DNA from: Bacillus sp. MRMR6
Lineage (GTDB): Bacteria; Bacillota; Bacilli; Bacillales; Cytobacillaceae
DNA length: 64,000 bases
Direction of reading: 5' to 3'
Assembly (NCBI RefSeq): GCF_001940785.1
Contig: NZ_MSLS01000012.1
Span: 1 to 64,000 of the forward strand
Positions 47,358 to 56,761 of this stretch are shown in pieces. The notes beneath the pieces are model-generated. The model ran no database searches. It worked only from the letters and a program-made list of their open reading frames with translations, and had not been told where the DNA came from. Within the stretch, counting starts at the first letter, position 1, and every line of letters begins with the position of its first letter. Made by a program: the position numbers and the translations under genes.

Positions 47358-47963
47358 TTAATGTGCGCCTAATCTCCTGGAGGGCAATTTCCATTTGAAG
47401 GTATAGGAAAGGACGCGAAGGAGCGTAACTAATGCGAACAATGTATATAGCTCCCAAGGGGTAACTACTACTTTTAAACCAATCATAAGACCTGCAAAGA
47501 TTGCCCAAACGGCATAAATTTCTGCTCTCAACACGGTAGGTTTTCTGCCCGCAAGCAAGTCGCGGATGATACCGCCCCCGATACCAGTTAGAACTGCAGC
47601 GACGATGACGGCACTTAATGGATGATTCATGTTGACTGCATAAATCGCACCCTGTATCGCAAAAGCAGATAGTCCAATCGCATCAAAAAAGTTTCCCCAT
47701 TTTTGCCAGTGCTTTAAAAGGTTATTTGGAAATAAGTATACGGCTGTAATCGATAGCAAGGCAATTTGAAAAAATACTCCTTGTTCCCATAAAGCAGAGA
47801 CAGGAACGCCGATTAACAAATTTCTAATTGCTCCCCCACCAAAAGCGGTAACGATTCCTAAAATATATACCCCTAAAATATCATACTCTTCTTCCATCGC
47901 AATAATGGCACCACTGATCGCAAATGCAATCGTGCCAATCATACTTAAAACATCCCACGTCAT
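47358..47963 (-). CDS. Trimeric intracellular cation channel (TRIC)-family protein
   Basis: 201 residues, about seven membrane helices in two inverted halves. Each half has the family's glycine motif: TAFGGGAIRNLL near 40 and TGIGGGIIRDLL near 125. Bacterial members are predicted K+ channels. GAGGGGA before the ATG. Formerly UPF0126/YvgT-type. Confidence 0.88.
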   Translation of the reverse strand: MTWDVLSMIGTIAFAISGAIIAMEEEYDILGVYILGIVTAFGGGAIRNLLIGVPVSALWEQGVFFQIALLSITAVYLFPNNLLKHWQKWGNFFDAIGLSAFAIQGAIYAVNMNHPLSAVIVAAVLTGIGGGIIRDLLAGRKPTVLRAEIYAVWAIFAGLMIGLKVVVTPWELYTLFALVTLLRVLSYTFKWKLPSRRLGAH

Positions 47964-48181
47964 CCTCTGTATTTCCCCTCATTGTAATCTAACTATTTAT
48001 AATATATATATATATATGACCAAATAATTGAATGTTCAATGGCAAACAATATGATTTTAACACGATGGGGTGAATAATCAACAACTTTTTCCTCAACACA
48101 ATAAATTCTTTTGGTAAATTAGAGTATTCATTTATTTTTTGGTATGATTAGGAAAGAAAATTAGGAAAGCAGGGTGTTGTT

Positions 48182-49441
48182 TTGGAGCAAGAAGTTATCT
48201 TAGAGAAAGCCATCTTAGTTGGCTGCCAAACGCAAACACACGATGACATAAGATTTCAATATTCTATGGAGGAACTAGCATCCCTTACGGAAACTGCGAA
48301 AGGGAAGGTTTTGACCACCCTTATCCAGAAGCGGGATCGAATTCACTCAGCTTTATATATAGGAAAAGGAAAAGTAGAAGAACTGAAGGCGCTAGTCGAA
48401 GAGCTTGAAGTGGATCTTGTGATTTTTAATGATGAACTGTCACCAAGTCAAAAGCGAAATCTTGGTGCTGAATTAGATGCTCGAATTATTGACCGGACCC
48501 AACTGATCTTAGATATCTTCGCACAAAGAGCCCGGTCAAAGGAAGGGAAGCTGCAGGTCGAACTAGCCCAGCTGCAATACCTGCTCCCGCGGTTAGCAGG
48601 GCAGGGGATTGCACTGTCTAGGCTTGGAGCGGGTATTGGGACAAGAGGTCCTGGTGAAACAAAGCTAGAATCCGACCGCCGTCATATCCGCCGGAGAATT
48701 GATGATATTAAAACTCAGTTATCGGTTATCGTTCAGCATCGTGACCGCTACAGAGAAAGACGGAAGAAGAATAAAGCCTTCCAGGTTGCGATTGTTGGTT
48801 ATACAAATGCCGGGAAATCTACACTGTTCAACAGATTGTCAGAGGCAGACTCCTACGAGGAAAATCAATTGTTTGCGACACTTGATCCGATGACGAGGAA
48901 ATTAATTTTACCAAGTGGATTTTTAACATTAATTACAGATACCGTTGGGTTCATTCAAGACTTGCCAACAGCGCTAATCGCTGCTTTCCGTTCGACATTA
49001 GAAGAGGTTAAAGAGGCTGATCTGTTGCTGCATGTCGTCGATATGTCGAGCGAAGATTACTTTCAGCATGAAAAAACAGTAAACAAGCTATTAGAGAATC
49101 TTGATATCAAGGAGATTCCACAGCTTACGGTTTATAATAAAAAAGATATTAAGCATCCAAACTTCGTGCCCACCTCCAATTCGTCATCTGTATTCATAAG
49201 TGCGTTTGATGAGGAAGATCGAAATGAATTAAAGAAAAAGCTGCAGGGTATGATTATCGAATTAATGGAGCCATACGAGGTAAGGGTCCCGTCGGATGAA
49301 GGGAAACTCCTTTCGCAATTAAAGAATGAGACGATTTTAAGAGAACTAACCTTTAATGAAGAAAGCGAGTTATATCAATGCAAAGGATACTCGCTGCCTG
49401 ACCATCAAATTAGCGGGCAATTACAGAAATATAAAAAGTAG
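48182..49441 (+). CDS. hflX: GTPase HflX
   Basis: 419 residues. Ribosome-associated GTPase that splits stalled or heat-damaged ribosomes. N-terminal ND1 domain with [33 protein letters not shown] linker, G domain with G1 [10 protein letters not shown]3 DTVGF, G4 YNKKD and a C-terminal tail. TTG start with AGGGTG upstream. 14 bp before the ynbB homologue; corresponds to ynbA of B. subtilis. Confidence 0.93.
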   Translation: MEQEVILEKAILVGCQTQTHDDIRFQYSMEELASLTETAKGKVLTTLIQKRDRIHSALYIGKGKVEELKALVEELEVDLVIFNDELSPSQKRNLGAELDARIIDRTQLILDIFAQRARSKEGKLQVELAQLQYLLPRLAGQGIALSRLGAGIGTRGPGETKLESDRRHIRRRIDDIKTQLSVIVQHRDRYRERRKKNKAFQVAIVGYTNAGKSTLFNRLSEADSYEENQLFATLDPMTRKLILPSGFLTLITDTVGFIQDLPTALIAAFRSTLEEVKEADLLLHVVDMSSEDYFQHEKTVNKLLENLDIKEIPQLTVYNKKDIKHPNFVPTSNSSSVFISAFDEEDRNELKKKLQGMIIELMEPYEVRVPSDEGKLLSQLKNETILRELTFNEESELYQCKGYSLPDHQISGQLQKYKK

Positions 49442-49455
49442 ATTGGAGTAACATC

Positions 49456-50730
49456 ATGTTTCAACAGTTAAACAACGGGGAAAAGCTGAAGAAAATTGTA
49501 GAAGACGTTGAGCGTAAAATAGCTGACGTACATAAGCGTATCGATGAAAAAATTGAAACCAATCAGTTTCAAGTATTGAGAAGCTACCAAAAGCATAGAG
49601 TAAGTGATTCTCACTTTATTCCGTCCACAGGATACGGATATGATGATATTGGCCGAGATACACTTGAAGTGATTTATGCGGATGTTTTTGGAGGAGAGGC
49701 GGGCTTAGTCCGGCCGCAAATTATCTCAGGGACACATGCTATTTCCATCGCTTTGTTTGGGGTACTTCGTCCTGGGGATGAACTGCTGTATATTACCGGT
49801 AAACCTTATGATACACTCGAAGAAATCGTCGGGATCCGCGGCAATGGAGTCGGCTCATTAAGGGAATTTGGGATCACATACGATAGTGTAGCACTCACAG
49901 CTGAAGGGGCGATTGACTATACGACTGTCGCTGAGAAAATTAAACCAAATACAAAAATGGTTGGGATCCAGCGTTCGAAAGGATATGCCAATCGGCCATC
50001 CTTTACGATTGCTGAACTAGAAGAAATGATCTCGTTTGTTAAGGAGATAAAAGAAGATGTAGTAGTGTTTGTAGATAACTGTTATGGAGAGTTTGTTGAA
50101 GAACTTGAACCATGCCATGTTGGAGCAGACCTTATGGCTGGTTCACTTATAAAAAATCCCGGCGGCGGGATTGCCAAAACAGGAGGCTATATTGTCGGTA
50201 AAAAGAAGTGGGTAGAAGCTTGCTCGTACCGAATGACATCGCCTGGAATTGGAGCGGAAGCAGGGGCTTCCCTATATAGTCTTCAGGAAATGTACCAAGG
50301 CTTTTTCTTAGCTCCGCATGTTGTCGGTCAAGCCTTAAAGGGAGCAGTATTTACTGCAGCTCTTCTTGAAAAACTTGGAATGAATTCTTCGCCTAAATGG
50401 GATGCCAAAAGAACCGATTTAATTCAATCGGTACAATTTGATGACAAAGATAAAATGGTGGCCTTCTGTCAGGCGATTCAATTTGCGTCACCGATTAATT
50501 CACATGTGACTGCCTACCCAGCCTATATGCCGGGTTATGAGGATGATGTGATTATGGCGGCGGGTACTTTTATTCAAGGTGCAAGTATCGAGCTGACTGC
50601 CGACGGACCGATAAGACCTCCATTTGTAGCCTATGTACAAGGCGGGCTTACCTATGCCCATGTAAAAATGGCTGTTTGTTTAGCAGTGGACCGTCTTGTG
50701 GATAAACAATTGATTTCATTGAATTTGTGA
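49456..50730 (+). CDS. ynbB: PLP-dependent methionine gamma-lyase-like protein (YnbB)
   Basis: 424 residues of the aluminium-resistance/YnbB family of Cys/Met-metabolism fold enzymes. GTHAISIALFGVLRPGDELLY, VFVDNCYGEF, and the PLP lysine in GSLIKNPGGGIAKTGGYI. Real substrate not established. GGAG before the ATG. Conserved neighbour of glnRA in Bacillus. Confidence 0.88.
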   Translation: MFQQLNNGEKLKKIVEDVERKIADVHKRIDEKIETNQFQVLRSYQKHRVSDSHFIPSTGYGYDDIGRDTLEVIYADVFGGEAGLVRPQIISGTHAISIALFGVLRPGDELLYITGKPYDTLEEIVGIRGNGVGSLREFGITYDSVALTAEGAIDYTTVAEKIKPNTKMVGIQRSKGYANRPSFTIAELEEMISFVKEIKEDVVVFVDNCYGEFVEELEPCHVGADLMAGSLIKNPGGGIAKTGGYIVGKKKWVEACSYRMTSPGIGAEAGASLYSLQEMYQGFFLAPHVVGQALKGAVFTAALLEKLGMNSSPKWDAKRTDLIQSVQFDDKDKMVAFCQAIQFASPINSHVTAYPAYMPGYEDDVIMAAGTFIQGASIELTADGPIRPPFVAYVQGGLTYAHVKMAVCLAVDRLVDKQLISLNL

Positions 50731-50738
50731 AGAAACCT

Positions 50739-50773
50739 AGGGGCAACCTAAAACCATAAATGTTGCCCCTTTC
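50739..50773 (+). terminator. Terminator after ynbB
   Basis: AGGGGCAAC (50739-50747) pairs with GTTGCCCCT (50762-50770), then TTC. T run short. Confidence 0.65.
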
Positions 50774-50802
50774 ATAGATTTTAAATTTTTCAGAAAAAAC
50801 CA

Positions 50803-50853
50803 TGTAAGAAAACCTTACATATCATTGACATCTTTTCTTACACGAAATATAAT
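50803..50853 (+). promoter_or_regulatory. glnRA promoter with two GlnR boxes
   Basis: GlnR box 1 TGTAAGAAAACCTTACA (50803-50819) matches TGTNAN7TNACA exactly. Box 2 (50826-50842) is TGACA-N7-TTACA, imperfect. Promoter TTGACA (50825-50830), 17 bases, TATAAT (50848-50853) is consensus. Box 2 overlaps the -35 box and spacer, so GlnR bound when nitrogen is plentiful would block it, as known in B. subtilis. Confidence 0.9.
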
Positions 50854-50890
50854 AGCAATATAAATTAGCAAAAGGAGAGGAGAAATTTAA

Positions 50891-51292
50891 GTGAGTGGAA
50901 AAGAAATTCGCCGCTCGATGCCATTGTTTCCGATCGGAACGGTCATGCAGTTAACAGACTTAACCGCAAGACAAATCCGCTATTACGAAGAGCACCAGTT
51001 GATTTCTCCAGCTAGAACAGAAGGAAACAGACGCTTATATAGTTTAATAGATATTGATAAACTATTAGAAATTAAAGATTTAATTGATCAAGGCGTTAAC
51101 ATGGCTGGAATTAAACAGCTTCTATTGGTTAAAGAGCAGCAATCTAACTTAATAGAACAACACGCCGCCAAGGGAAAGCAAGTGCTTACCGATGACCAAC
51201 TGCGAAATCTCCTTCGCCAAGAATTACAGCAGGCAGGAAGATTTAACCGCTCGTCACTGAGACAAGGTGATATGTCACGTTTTTTCCATTAA
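50891..51292 (+). CDS. glnR: GlnR, MerR-family repressor of nitrogen metabolism
   Basis: 133 residues, GTG start after AAAGGAGAGGAG. MerR-type [29 protein letters not shown] and [22 protein letters not shown]-terminal tail (ending [11 protein letters not shown]) is the part that senses feedback-inhibited glutamine synthetase. Autoregulated through the boxes upstream; operon with glnA. Confidence 0.96.
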   Translation: MSGKEIRRSMPLFPIGTVMQLTDLTARQIRYYEEHQLISPARTEGNRRLYSLIDIDKLLEIKDLIDQGVNMAGIKQLLLVKEQQSNLIEQHAAKGKQVLTDDQLRNLLRQELQQAGRFNRSSLRQGDMSRFFH

Positions 51293-51325
51293 TACTATTT
51301 TTAAATAACCTTAGGGGGAATAATA

Positions 51326-52660
51326 ATGGCAAAGTTTACTAGAGAAGATATTAAACGTTTAGCGCAAGAGGAAAATGTTAAGTTTATTCGTTTACAATTT
51401 ACTGATATCCTTGGAACTATTAAAAATGTTGAAATTCCTATCAGCCAGTTAGAAAAAGCACTCGATAACAAAATGATGTTTGATGGTTCTTCTATTGAAG
51501 GGTTTGTAAGAATTGAAGAGTCTGATATGTATTTATTTCCAGATTTGAATACATGGGTAGTATTCCCTTGGACAGCTGAGAAAGGTACAGTAGCTCGTTT
51601 GATCTGTGATATCTATACCGCAGAAGGAGCTCCATTTGATGGCGATCCTCGTAACAACTTAAAGAGAGTATTAAAAGAAATGGAAGAACTAGGATTTACT
51701 GAATTTAACCTAGGACCTGAGCCAGAATTCTTCTTATTCAAACTAGATCAACAAGGTGAGCCAACTTTAGAATTAAACGACCAAGGCGGTTACTTTGACT
51801 TTGCTCCAACAGATTTAGGTGAAAACTGCCGTCGTGATATCGTGCTAGAATTAGAAGAAATGGGCTTTGAAATTGAAGCATCTCACCATGAAGTGGCTCC
51901 AGGCCAACATGAGATTGACTTTAAATATGCAGATGCTTTAACGGCTTGTGACCAAATTCAAACCTTCAAGCTTGTTGTTAAAACAATTGCCCGTAAGCAC
52001 GGTTTACACGCAACGTTCATGCCAAAACCTTTATACGGTGTAAACGGCTCTGGAATGCACATGAACCTTTCATTATTTAAAAATGGTCAAAATGCATTCT
52101 TTGAACCAACTGGTGACCTTCAAATGAGTGATACAGCGCGTCAATTTATAGCGGGTATTTTGAAGAACGCTACTGGTTTCACAGCGGTAACCAACCCAAC
52201 TGTAAACTCTTATAAGCGTTTAGTACCAGGCTATGAGGCACCTTGTTATGTAGCGTGGTCTGCTAGAAACCGTTCACCATTGATTCGTATTCCTGCTTCC
52301 CGCGGTTTAAGTACTCGCGTAGAAGTTCGTAGCGTTGACCCAGCTGCTAACCCATACCTAGCAATGGCTGTTCTTCTAAAAGCTGGCTTAGATGGAATTA
52401 AGAATAAATTAACTCCTCCTGCTCCAGTTGACCGTAACATCTATGTTATGAGCAAAGAAGAAAGAATTGAAGAAGGTATTATCGACCTTCCAGCGACACT
52501 TGCTCAAGCATTAGACGAATTGAAGTCGAATGAAGTAATTGTAGCAGGTCTTGGCGAACACATCTTCGAACATTTTGTAGAAGCCAAAGAGATCGAATGG
52601 GATATGTTCCGTACAGTGGTACACCCTTGGGAAAGAGAGCAGTACCTAAGCATGTATTAA
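51326..52660 (+). CDS. glnA: Glutamine synthetase type I
   Basis: 444 residues. Makes glutamine from glutamate, ammonia and [74 protein letters not shown] and the [12 protein letters not shown] motif. GS I-alpha length, without the adenylylation loop. AGGGGGA upstream of ATG. Confidence 0.97.
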   Translation: MAKFTREDIKRLAQEENVKFIRLQFTDILGTIKNVEIPISQLEKALDNKMMFDGSSIEGFVRIEESDMYLFPDLNTWVVFPWTAEKGTVARLICDIYTAEGAPFDGDPRNNLKRVLKEMEELGFTEFNLGPEPEFFLFKLDQQGEPTLELNDQGGYFDFAPTDLGENCRRDIVLELEEMGFEIEASHHEVAPGQHEIDFKYADALTACDQIQTFKLVVKTIARKHGLHATFMPKPLYGVNGSGMHMNLSLFKNGQNAFFEPTGDLQMSDTARQFIAGILKNATGFTAVTNPTVNSYKRLVPGYEAPCYVAWSARNRSPLIRIPASRGLSTRVEVRSVDPAANPYLAMAVLLKAGLDGIKNKLTPPAPVDRNIYVMSKEERIEEGIIDLPATLAQALDELKSNEVIVAGLGEHIFEHFVEAKEIEWDMFRTVVHPWEREQYLSMY

Positions 52661-52667
52661 TTCATGG

Positions 52668-52703
52668 AAAGCCTTGACGTTCTAAGCGTTAGGGCTTTTT
52701 TTC
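52668..52703 (+). terminator. Terminator of glnRA
   Basis: AAAGCCTTGACG pairs with CGTTAGGGCTTT (two G-T pairs), followed by seven T. Confidence 0.85.
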
Positions 52704-52775
52704 TTTTGTGGGCAGTTCTTTTTGCCAGCTGGTTTGGTTGAATCTGCCCCGAAAATACCCACATTTATTCGAAAT

Positions 52776-53930
52776 CTAGTAAACATTTTTAGTGTATTCT
52801 TCATACTTATCAATTGCTGTAATCTCCATTTTCTTTGAAACATGTGAGTATACATCGGCGGTTACTTGATAACTGCCATGTCCTAAGCGTTCCTGTAATG
52901 TTTTCATATCAACACCTGCTTCAAGTGCTAAAACAGCGTGAGTATGTCGTAACGAGTGAATAGGTAGCGATGATAGTCCTGCCCTTTTTAATATTCTGGA
53001 AAATGCATTGAACAAAGTTGATTTCGGCAAGTAGTTTCCATCATTCCGACAAAACACTAGATTAAGATCATGATGATATATCTCATTTAACGTCAATTTG
53101 TTTTGATTTTGATACTTGATTTGAAAATGAAAGTCATTCGCTAATGATTGGCTGATTTTAATCGTTCGTACAGAATGATAGGTTTTCGTATCCCCAAACA
53201 TCAAATTCTTATCCTTGCTTGCTTTCTGGAAGTCGAAGGACTTTGTGATCGAGATAGTTCTCTCTTTTAAATCGATATCTGTCCATTGTAAAGCAGCAGC
53301 TTCTCCTTTTCTCATACCAGTGTCAATGAGAGCCTTAAAAAAGATCCAATAGTTGTATTCATATTTATAGGCCTCTTGAAGGAAGCGCCCCACATCATTA
53401 GAATCGATAAATTGCAAATCCTTTTCGTTTACTTTCCCTTTAATCGTTGCACCTTCACAAGGATTATATTCAATTTTCCTATCGATAATAGCTCTTTTAA
53501 ACATCTCATACATAATTGTATGATTAATTTCTACTAAGCTTTTGCTGTAGCCTTGGCTTGCTAAATGATTAATAAACTTTTGATACATCATCGGTTTTAC
53601 ATCCTTTAATTGGACGTTTTTAAAGTAAGGGAGGATATGCAACCGAATATTTTGTTCTTTGTTTTCATAGGTACTTCGGCGAATGGTGTCTTTTTTGTGT
53701 TCGTTCAGCCAATAATCCAAATAATCTTTTAAGGAAATTGAACTAATCTCAAATCCTTCCATGATTCTTTTTTCTTCCTCGGCTGCGGCCAGCTGTGCTT
53801 CTTTACTGGAAAGGAATCCTTTCTTTGACTTCTCCCTAAACTTTTGAGTGATTGGATCCTTATATCGAATCCGGTATTCATAGTAGACTTTTTTATCATT
53901 TTTCTTCATATATTTGTGGATGCTTGCCAC
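52776..53930 (-). CDS. int: Tyrosine-type phage integrase
   Basis: 384 residues. N-terminal arm-binding domain (YYEYRIRYKDPITQKFREKS), SAM-like core-binding domain, then catalytic domain with Arg207 (GMRKGEAAAL), His325/Arg328 (HSLRHTHA), His351 (RLGHGS) and Tyr361 (ADVYSH). All catalytic residues are intact, so it is likely active. GTG start with GAGAGGAG upstream. Confidence 0.95.
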   Translation of the reverse strand: MASIHKYMKKNDKKVYYEYRIRYKDPITQKFREKSKKGFLSSKEAQLAAAEEEKRIMEGFEISSISLKDYLDYWLNEHKKDTIRRSTYENKEQNIRLHILPYFKNVQLKDVKPMMYQKFINHLASQGYSKSLVEINHTIMYEMFKRAIIDRKIEYNPCEGATIKGKVNEKDLQFIDSNDVGRFLQEAYKYEYNYWIFFKALIDTGMRKGEAAALQWTDIDLKERTISITKSFDFQKASKDKNLMFGDTKTYHSVRTIKISQSLANDFHFQIKYQNQNKLTLNEIYHHDLNLVFCRNDGNYLPKSTLFNAFSRILKRAGLSSLPIHSLRHTHAVLALEAGVDMKTLQERLGHGSYQVTADVYSHVSKKMEITAIDKYEEYTKNVY

Positions 53931-53956
53931 GTTTATTCACTCCTCTCATTTACATT

Positions 53957-54490
53957 TTAAATGACAATCTCCTTTTCATATCGTGTTATATCTTTCCAAA
54001 TCGATTCGTGAAACTGAAATCCAATCACCTGACGTTCAAAATGTATGAGTTTTTTTTGAGCGGAATTTTGAGTCACATTAAATGTTTCCATGATAAAAAG
54101 CACAGCTTCATTCCAGGTGGGTGGCAGTCCCGAGTCGATGAGCATGAAGGTAGGTACACAAAACTGCAGAGCGAAATTGTTCGCTTTAACCTCTTGGAAT
54201 TCCGAAAAGGTCTCAGTCATTTCAAGCTGATTGCCACTGTGATATAGGATATGTGCTAATTCATGGCCGAAATCATCCCATTGTTCAGGTTCTGATTTAT
54301 AAATATCGAGGACTATGCTAAATAAACCTTCTTCTCTTTCGATAGCCTGGCTTTCATAATCTGCAATATGAATCCAGATATCCAATTTTTCAGCAATTTT
54401 ATACAATTCAATCTGATCTGGCCGGCGGATGCCGAAGGATAAATACATTGTTTTAATTTCTTCCTCTAATGGTGTTAGGACATAATTCAT
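53957..54490 (-). CDS. ImmA/IrrE-family metallopeptidase
   Basis: 177 residues with the zinc protease motif GHELAHILYH (His-Glu-x-x-His) near residue 75 and a distal Glu in FQEVKANNFALQF. Such proteins cleave the phage repressor to allow induction, as ImmA does in ICEBs1. Immediately downstream of the CI-like gene. AAGGAGAAG precedes the ATG. Confidence 0.9.
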   Translation of the reverse strand: MNYVLTPLEEEIKTMYLSFGIRRPDQIELYKIAEKLDIWIHIADYESQAIEREEGLFSIVLDIYKSEPEQWDDFGHELAHILYHSGNQLEMTETFSEFQEVKANNFALQFCVPTFMLIDSGLPPTWNEAVLFIMETFNVTQNSAQKKLIHFERQVIGFQFHESIWKDITRYEKEIVI

Positions 54491-54555
54491 ATACTTCTCC
54501 TTAAAATAGAATGTATGTTCGGTTTATTTGTAAAAATAAAAAGCCAATCGGCTAA

Positions 54556-54921
54556 TTATTGTTTATCCCCAGGTTTACGGTCTTTTTCCTGTTCTTCTAA
54601 ATACTTTAAAAAGTCTAATGCTTTTTGTCTGTTAGCAGCAGACGACCTTTTTCCTTCTTTAAACCATAACCCCAGCTGCGGATCTTCAATTAATTCTTCA
54701 GCAGACTTTTCTTTTCCTTGGTCATTGGTTTCTCTCCCCAGAAGGTCATCGGTAGTTGTATTGAAATAATCAGCAAGTTTTTGAAGAGTTTCGTAATCCG
54801 GTTGGCGAGTACCACGCTCATAGGCTGTGTAAGCTGGTCTAGTGATTTTCAAATAATCAGCAACTTGTTTTTGAGTTTTATTATTTTCATTTCTAAGTTT
54901 AGAAAGTCTTTCTGAAAGCAA
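54556..54921 (-). CDS. CI-like repressor (XRE family)
   Basis: 121 residues: N-terminal HTH (RLSKLRNENNKTQKQVADYLKITRPAYTAYERGTRQ) and a charged C-terminal tail instead of a LexA-type peptidase, fitting control by the adjacent ImmA-type protease. TTG 54921 has AAAGGGG eight bases upstream; GTG 54930 overlaps the site. It should bind the GTAAC-type operators in the adjacent divergent region. Confidence 0.88.
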   Translation of the reverse strand: MLSERLSKLRNENNKTQKQVADYLKITRPAYTAYERGTRQPDYETLQKLADYFNTTTDDLLGRETNDQGKEKSAEELIEDPQLGLWFKEGKRSSAANRQKALDFLKYLEEQEKDRKPGDKQ

Positions 54922-54950
54922 TGGTATCACCCCTTTTTATCTATAATACT

Positions 54951-55058
54951 GTAACAGATAGTTACTTTAAACAATTTGTAACAAATTGAAACTTTTTTTG
55001 TTGATATGTATTGACTTGGTAACGAAGTGATACTATACTAAGAGTAACGAAACGTTAC
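54951..55058. promoter_or_regulatory. Phage switch: four 15-bp operators and PR-type promoter
   Basis: Related palindromes: 54951-54965 (GTAACAGATAGTTAC), 54978-54992 (GTAACAAATTGAAAC, degenerate), 55019-55033 (GTAACGAAGTGATAC) and 55044-55058 (GTAACGAAACGTTAC, perfect). The rightward promoter is TTGACT (55011-55016), 17 bases, TATACT (55034-55039). The third operator fills its spacer and the fourth overlaps the start region, ideal for repression. Confidence 0.8.
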
Positions 55059-55074
55059 AAGGTGGTGATACAAT

Positions 55075-55311
55075 TTGAGAACATGGCTGAAAGAATTACG
55101 AGTACAAAGAGGTTTAACGCATAATTCAGTCGCTGAAAAATGTGAAATCGAACGCGCTTACTACACTATGATTGAATCAGGAGATAGAACTCCTAGTGTA
55201 AAGGTTGCTAAGTCTATCGGTGATGCAATTGGCTTTGATTGGACTATTTTTTTTGAAAACCAAGGTAACGAAATGAAACATCCCAGCGGTAATGAAGCCA
55301 CCACATCCTAG
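55075..55311 (+). CDS. Cro-like XRE-family protein
   Basis: 78 residues from TTG 55075 after AAGGTGG. HTH: LRVQRGLTHNSVAEKCEIERAYYTMIESGDRTPSVKVAKSIGDAIG. First gene of the rightward transcript, with the fourth operator in its leader. Probable lytic-side regulator. Confidence 0.85.
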   Translation: MRTWLKELRVQRGLTHNSVAEKCEIERAYYTMIESGDRTPSVKVAKSIGDAIGFDWTIFFENQGNEMKHPSGNEATTS

Positions 55312-55352
55312 TTTGTCCATTGTCTATTCAACTCATGAGAGGAGGTATCAAC

Positions 55353-55622
55353 ATGCTGCAAGTCAACGTTGACGAGCAAGAAGTAAAGCAACTCTGTTTA
55401 GAAAAAATTGAAGAAATGCTCAAGGATGTTGAAAAAGATTTAGTCTTTTGGAGTCGGAAGGAACTTATCAGAAGAACTTGCCTCAGTTGGAACACCATCT
55501 TGGATACATTCTTTTATGATCCAAGATTTCCAAAACACAAAGTCGGCAATAAATGGCTGTTTCCAGCCGATGCAACAAAGAAGTTTTTGCTTCAGTGGTT
55601 GAGTGAACAAACAAGTAGATAG
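55353..55622 (+). CDS. DUF771-type phage protein
   Basis: 89 residues from ATG 55353 with GAGGAGGT upstream (the frame opens earlier at 55320 without a site). Pattern WSRKELIRRTCLSWNTILDTFFYDPRFPKHKVGNKWLFPADATKKFLLQWL matches DUF771 phage proteins, a predicted small DNA-binding fold. Exact role unknown. Confidence 0.75.
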   Translation: MLQVNVDEQEVKQLCLEKIEEMLKDVEKDLVFWSRKELIRRTCLSWNTILDTFFYDPRFPKHKVGNKWLFPADATKKFLLQWLSEQTSR

Positions 55623-55633
55623 GGGGAAAGAAA

Positions 55634-55984
55634 ATGAAGGTCGTTTTAACTAAGGAGCAGGCAGAAGCCATTGAATATTGGCTGAATACTTACACAGGTG
55701 GCAAAGAGGAATTGATTAAAATTCAGATTACTGATGCTGAGTGGGTGGATGAATGCGAATCATTAAACGCTATAACACTTGATACGCTTATCCGTGCATT
55801 GTATGTGGGTTTCGAAATTGAACCTAGTCCAGAGGAAAAAATGGTGCAGATATACAAAGATGCACAGAGATTTTACAAAAAATATATTGCTGAGGCCAGC
55901 GGTACTTTTCATGCGGGTCAATTGGAAGGCATTCAGATTACGCTTGATTTATTCAATATTAAAATCAAAGGAGTGAACTGTTAA
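55634..55984 (+). CDS. Phage protein, unknown
   Basis: 116 residues, acidic, helical. Begins MKVVLTKEQAEAIEYWLN. GGGGGAAAG before the ATG. Overlaps the next gene by one base, so same operon. Family not recognised with certainty. Confidence 0.7.
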   Translation: MKVVLTKEQAEAIEYWLNTYTGGKEELIKIQITDAEWVDECESLNAITLDTLIRALYVGFEIEPSPEEKMVQIYKDAQRFYKKYIAEASGTFHAGQLEGIQITLDLFNIKIKGVNC

Positions 55985-56325
55985 TGGGACTCGAAAACCG
56001 GCTGGTCCTCGATGGTCAGTGGAGGCACCTGGAACAATGCGGTTTAGAAGGTGTACTGGAACAACATGAATGTTGTGGGATTGATTTTTATGGATTTGAA
56101 GTGATCGAAGGTGATGAAATTGTCATCGATAAAGCTAATTTTGAGGAATTAATCTTAAAGGAGCATTTAAAGCGGTACTTAGTGGAACGATGTGATTTTA
56201 AATTCTTCAATCTCCACGGAATGGGGGTGGTGTTGGATCAGTTCCAATTAAAAGTATTCGCGGAGCAGGATTTAGAAAAGGTACTGCATGAAGAATATGG
56301 ATTTCAGTTTATGCAAGCCAATTAA
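55984..56325 (+). CDS. YqaI-like phage protein
   Basis: 113 residues. The central part, IDFYGFEVIEGDEIVID and LILKEHLKRYLVERCDFKFF, resembles YqaI of the B. subtilis skin element. An unmatched C-terminal extension of ~35 residues repeats a similar pattern (LEKVLHEEYGFQF). Role unknown. Confidence 0.65.
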   Translation: MGLENRLVLDGQWRHLEQCGLEGVLEQHECCGIDFYGFEVIEGDEIVIDKANFEELILKEHLKRYLVERCDFKFFNLHGMGVVLDQFQLKVFAEQDLEKVLHEEYGFQFMQAN

Positions 56326-56327
56326 AA

Positions 56328-56350
56328 ATTCCGTGCTAAGAACACGGAAT
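56328..56350. other. Hairpin in the early operon
   Basis: ATTCCGTG and CACGGAAT around CTAAGAA, no T run. It may be an RNA processing or attenuation signal. Confidence 0.45.
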
Positions 56351-56449
56351 CGAGAGCGTGTCATATAGAATCAACGCCAAACCAAAACTTACTTTTATTT
56401 TATATGATGCCCTCCAATTAATCAAATAACAATTTGAGGAGGAATAACA

Positions 56450-56761
56450 ATGAGAAAAGAAATGAGTATTGATGAAAAACTAGTAATCATCCGTGAGGCA
56501 ATGGAAAAAGGAGCAGAAGTACACGTTTCTTTCCACGGTGTAATTAGTCAATCTGCTGGTAAGGAAATCATTGAACGAATGGCTGAACTAACTGGTGCAA
56601 AAATTAGACATTCAGAAAAAAATCAAAGTTATGGATTTGAAGTATTAACAGGGCCTAGTGGTTTTGATGCAGCCGTTTTTTACGAACCAAGTAAAGAAGA
56701 TTATAAATCAAAACTGTTAAAACAATTAGCAGAATTGGAAGAGGAGGTGACCACTCTATGA
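56450..56761 (+). CDS. Phage protein, unknown
   Basis: 103 residues. GAGGAGG before ATG. Begins MRKEMSIDEKLVIIREAMEKGAEVHVSFHG and ends with a coiled stretch (LLKQLAELEEEVTTL). Overlaps the ATPase gene by 4 bp (ATGA), suggesting functional linkage with the recombination genes. Confidence 0.7.
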   Translation: MRKEMSIDEKLVIIREAMEKGAEVHVSFHGVISQSAGKEIIERMAELTGAKIRHSEKNQSYGFEVLTGPSGFDAAVFYEPSKEDYKSKLLKQLAELEEEVTTL

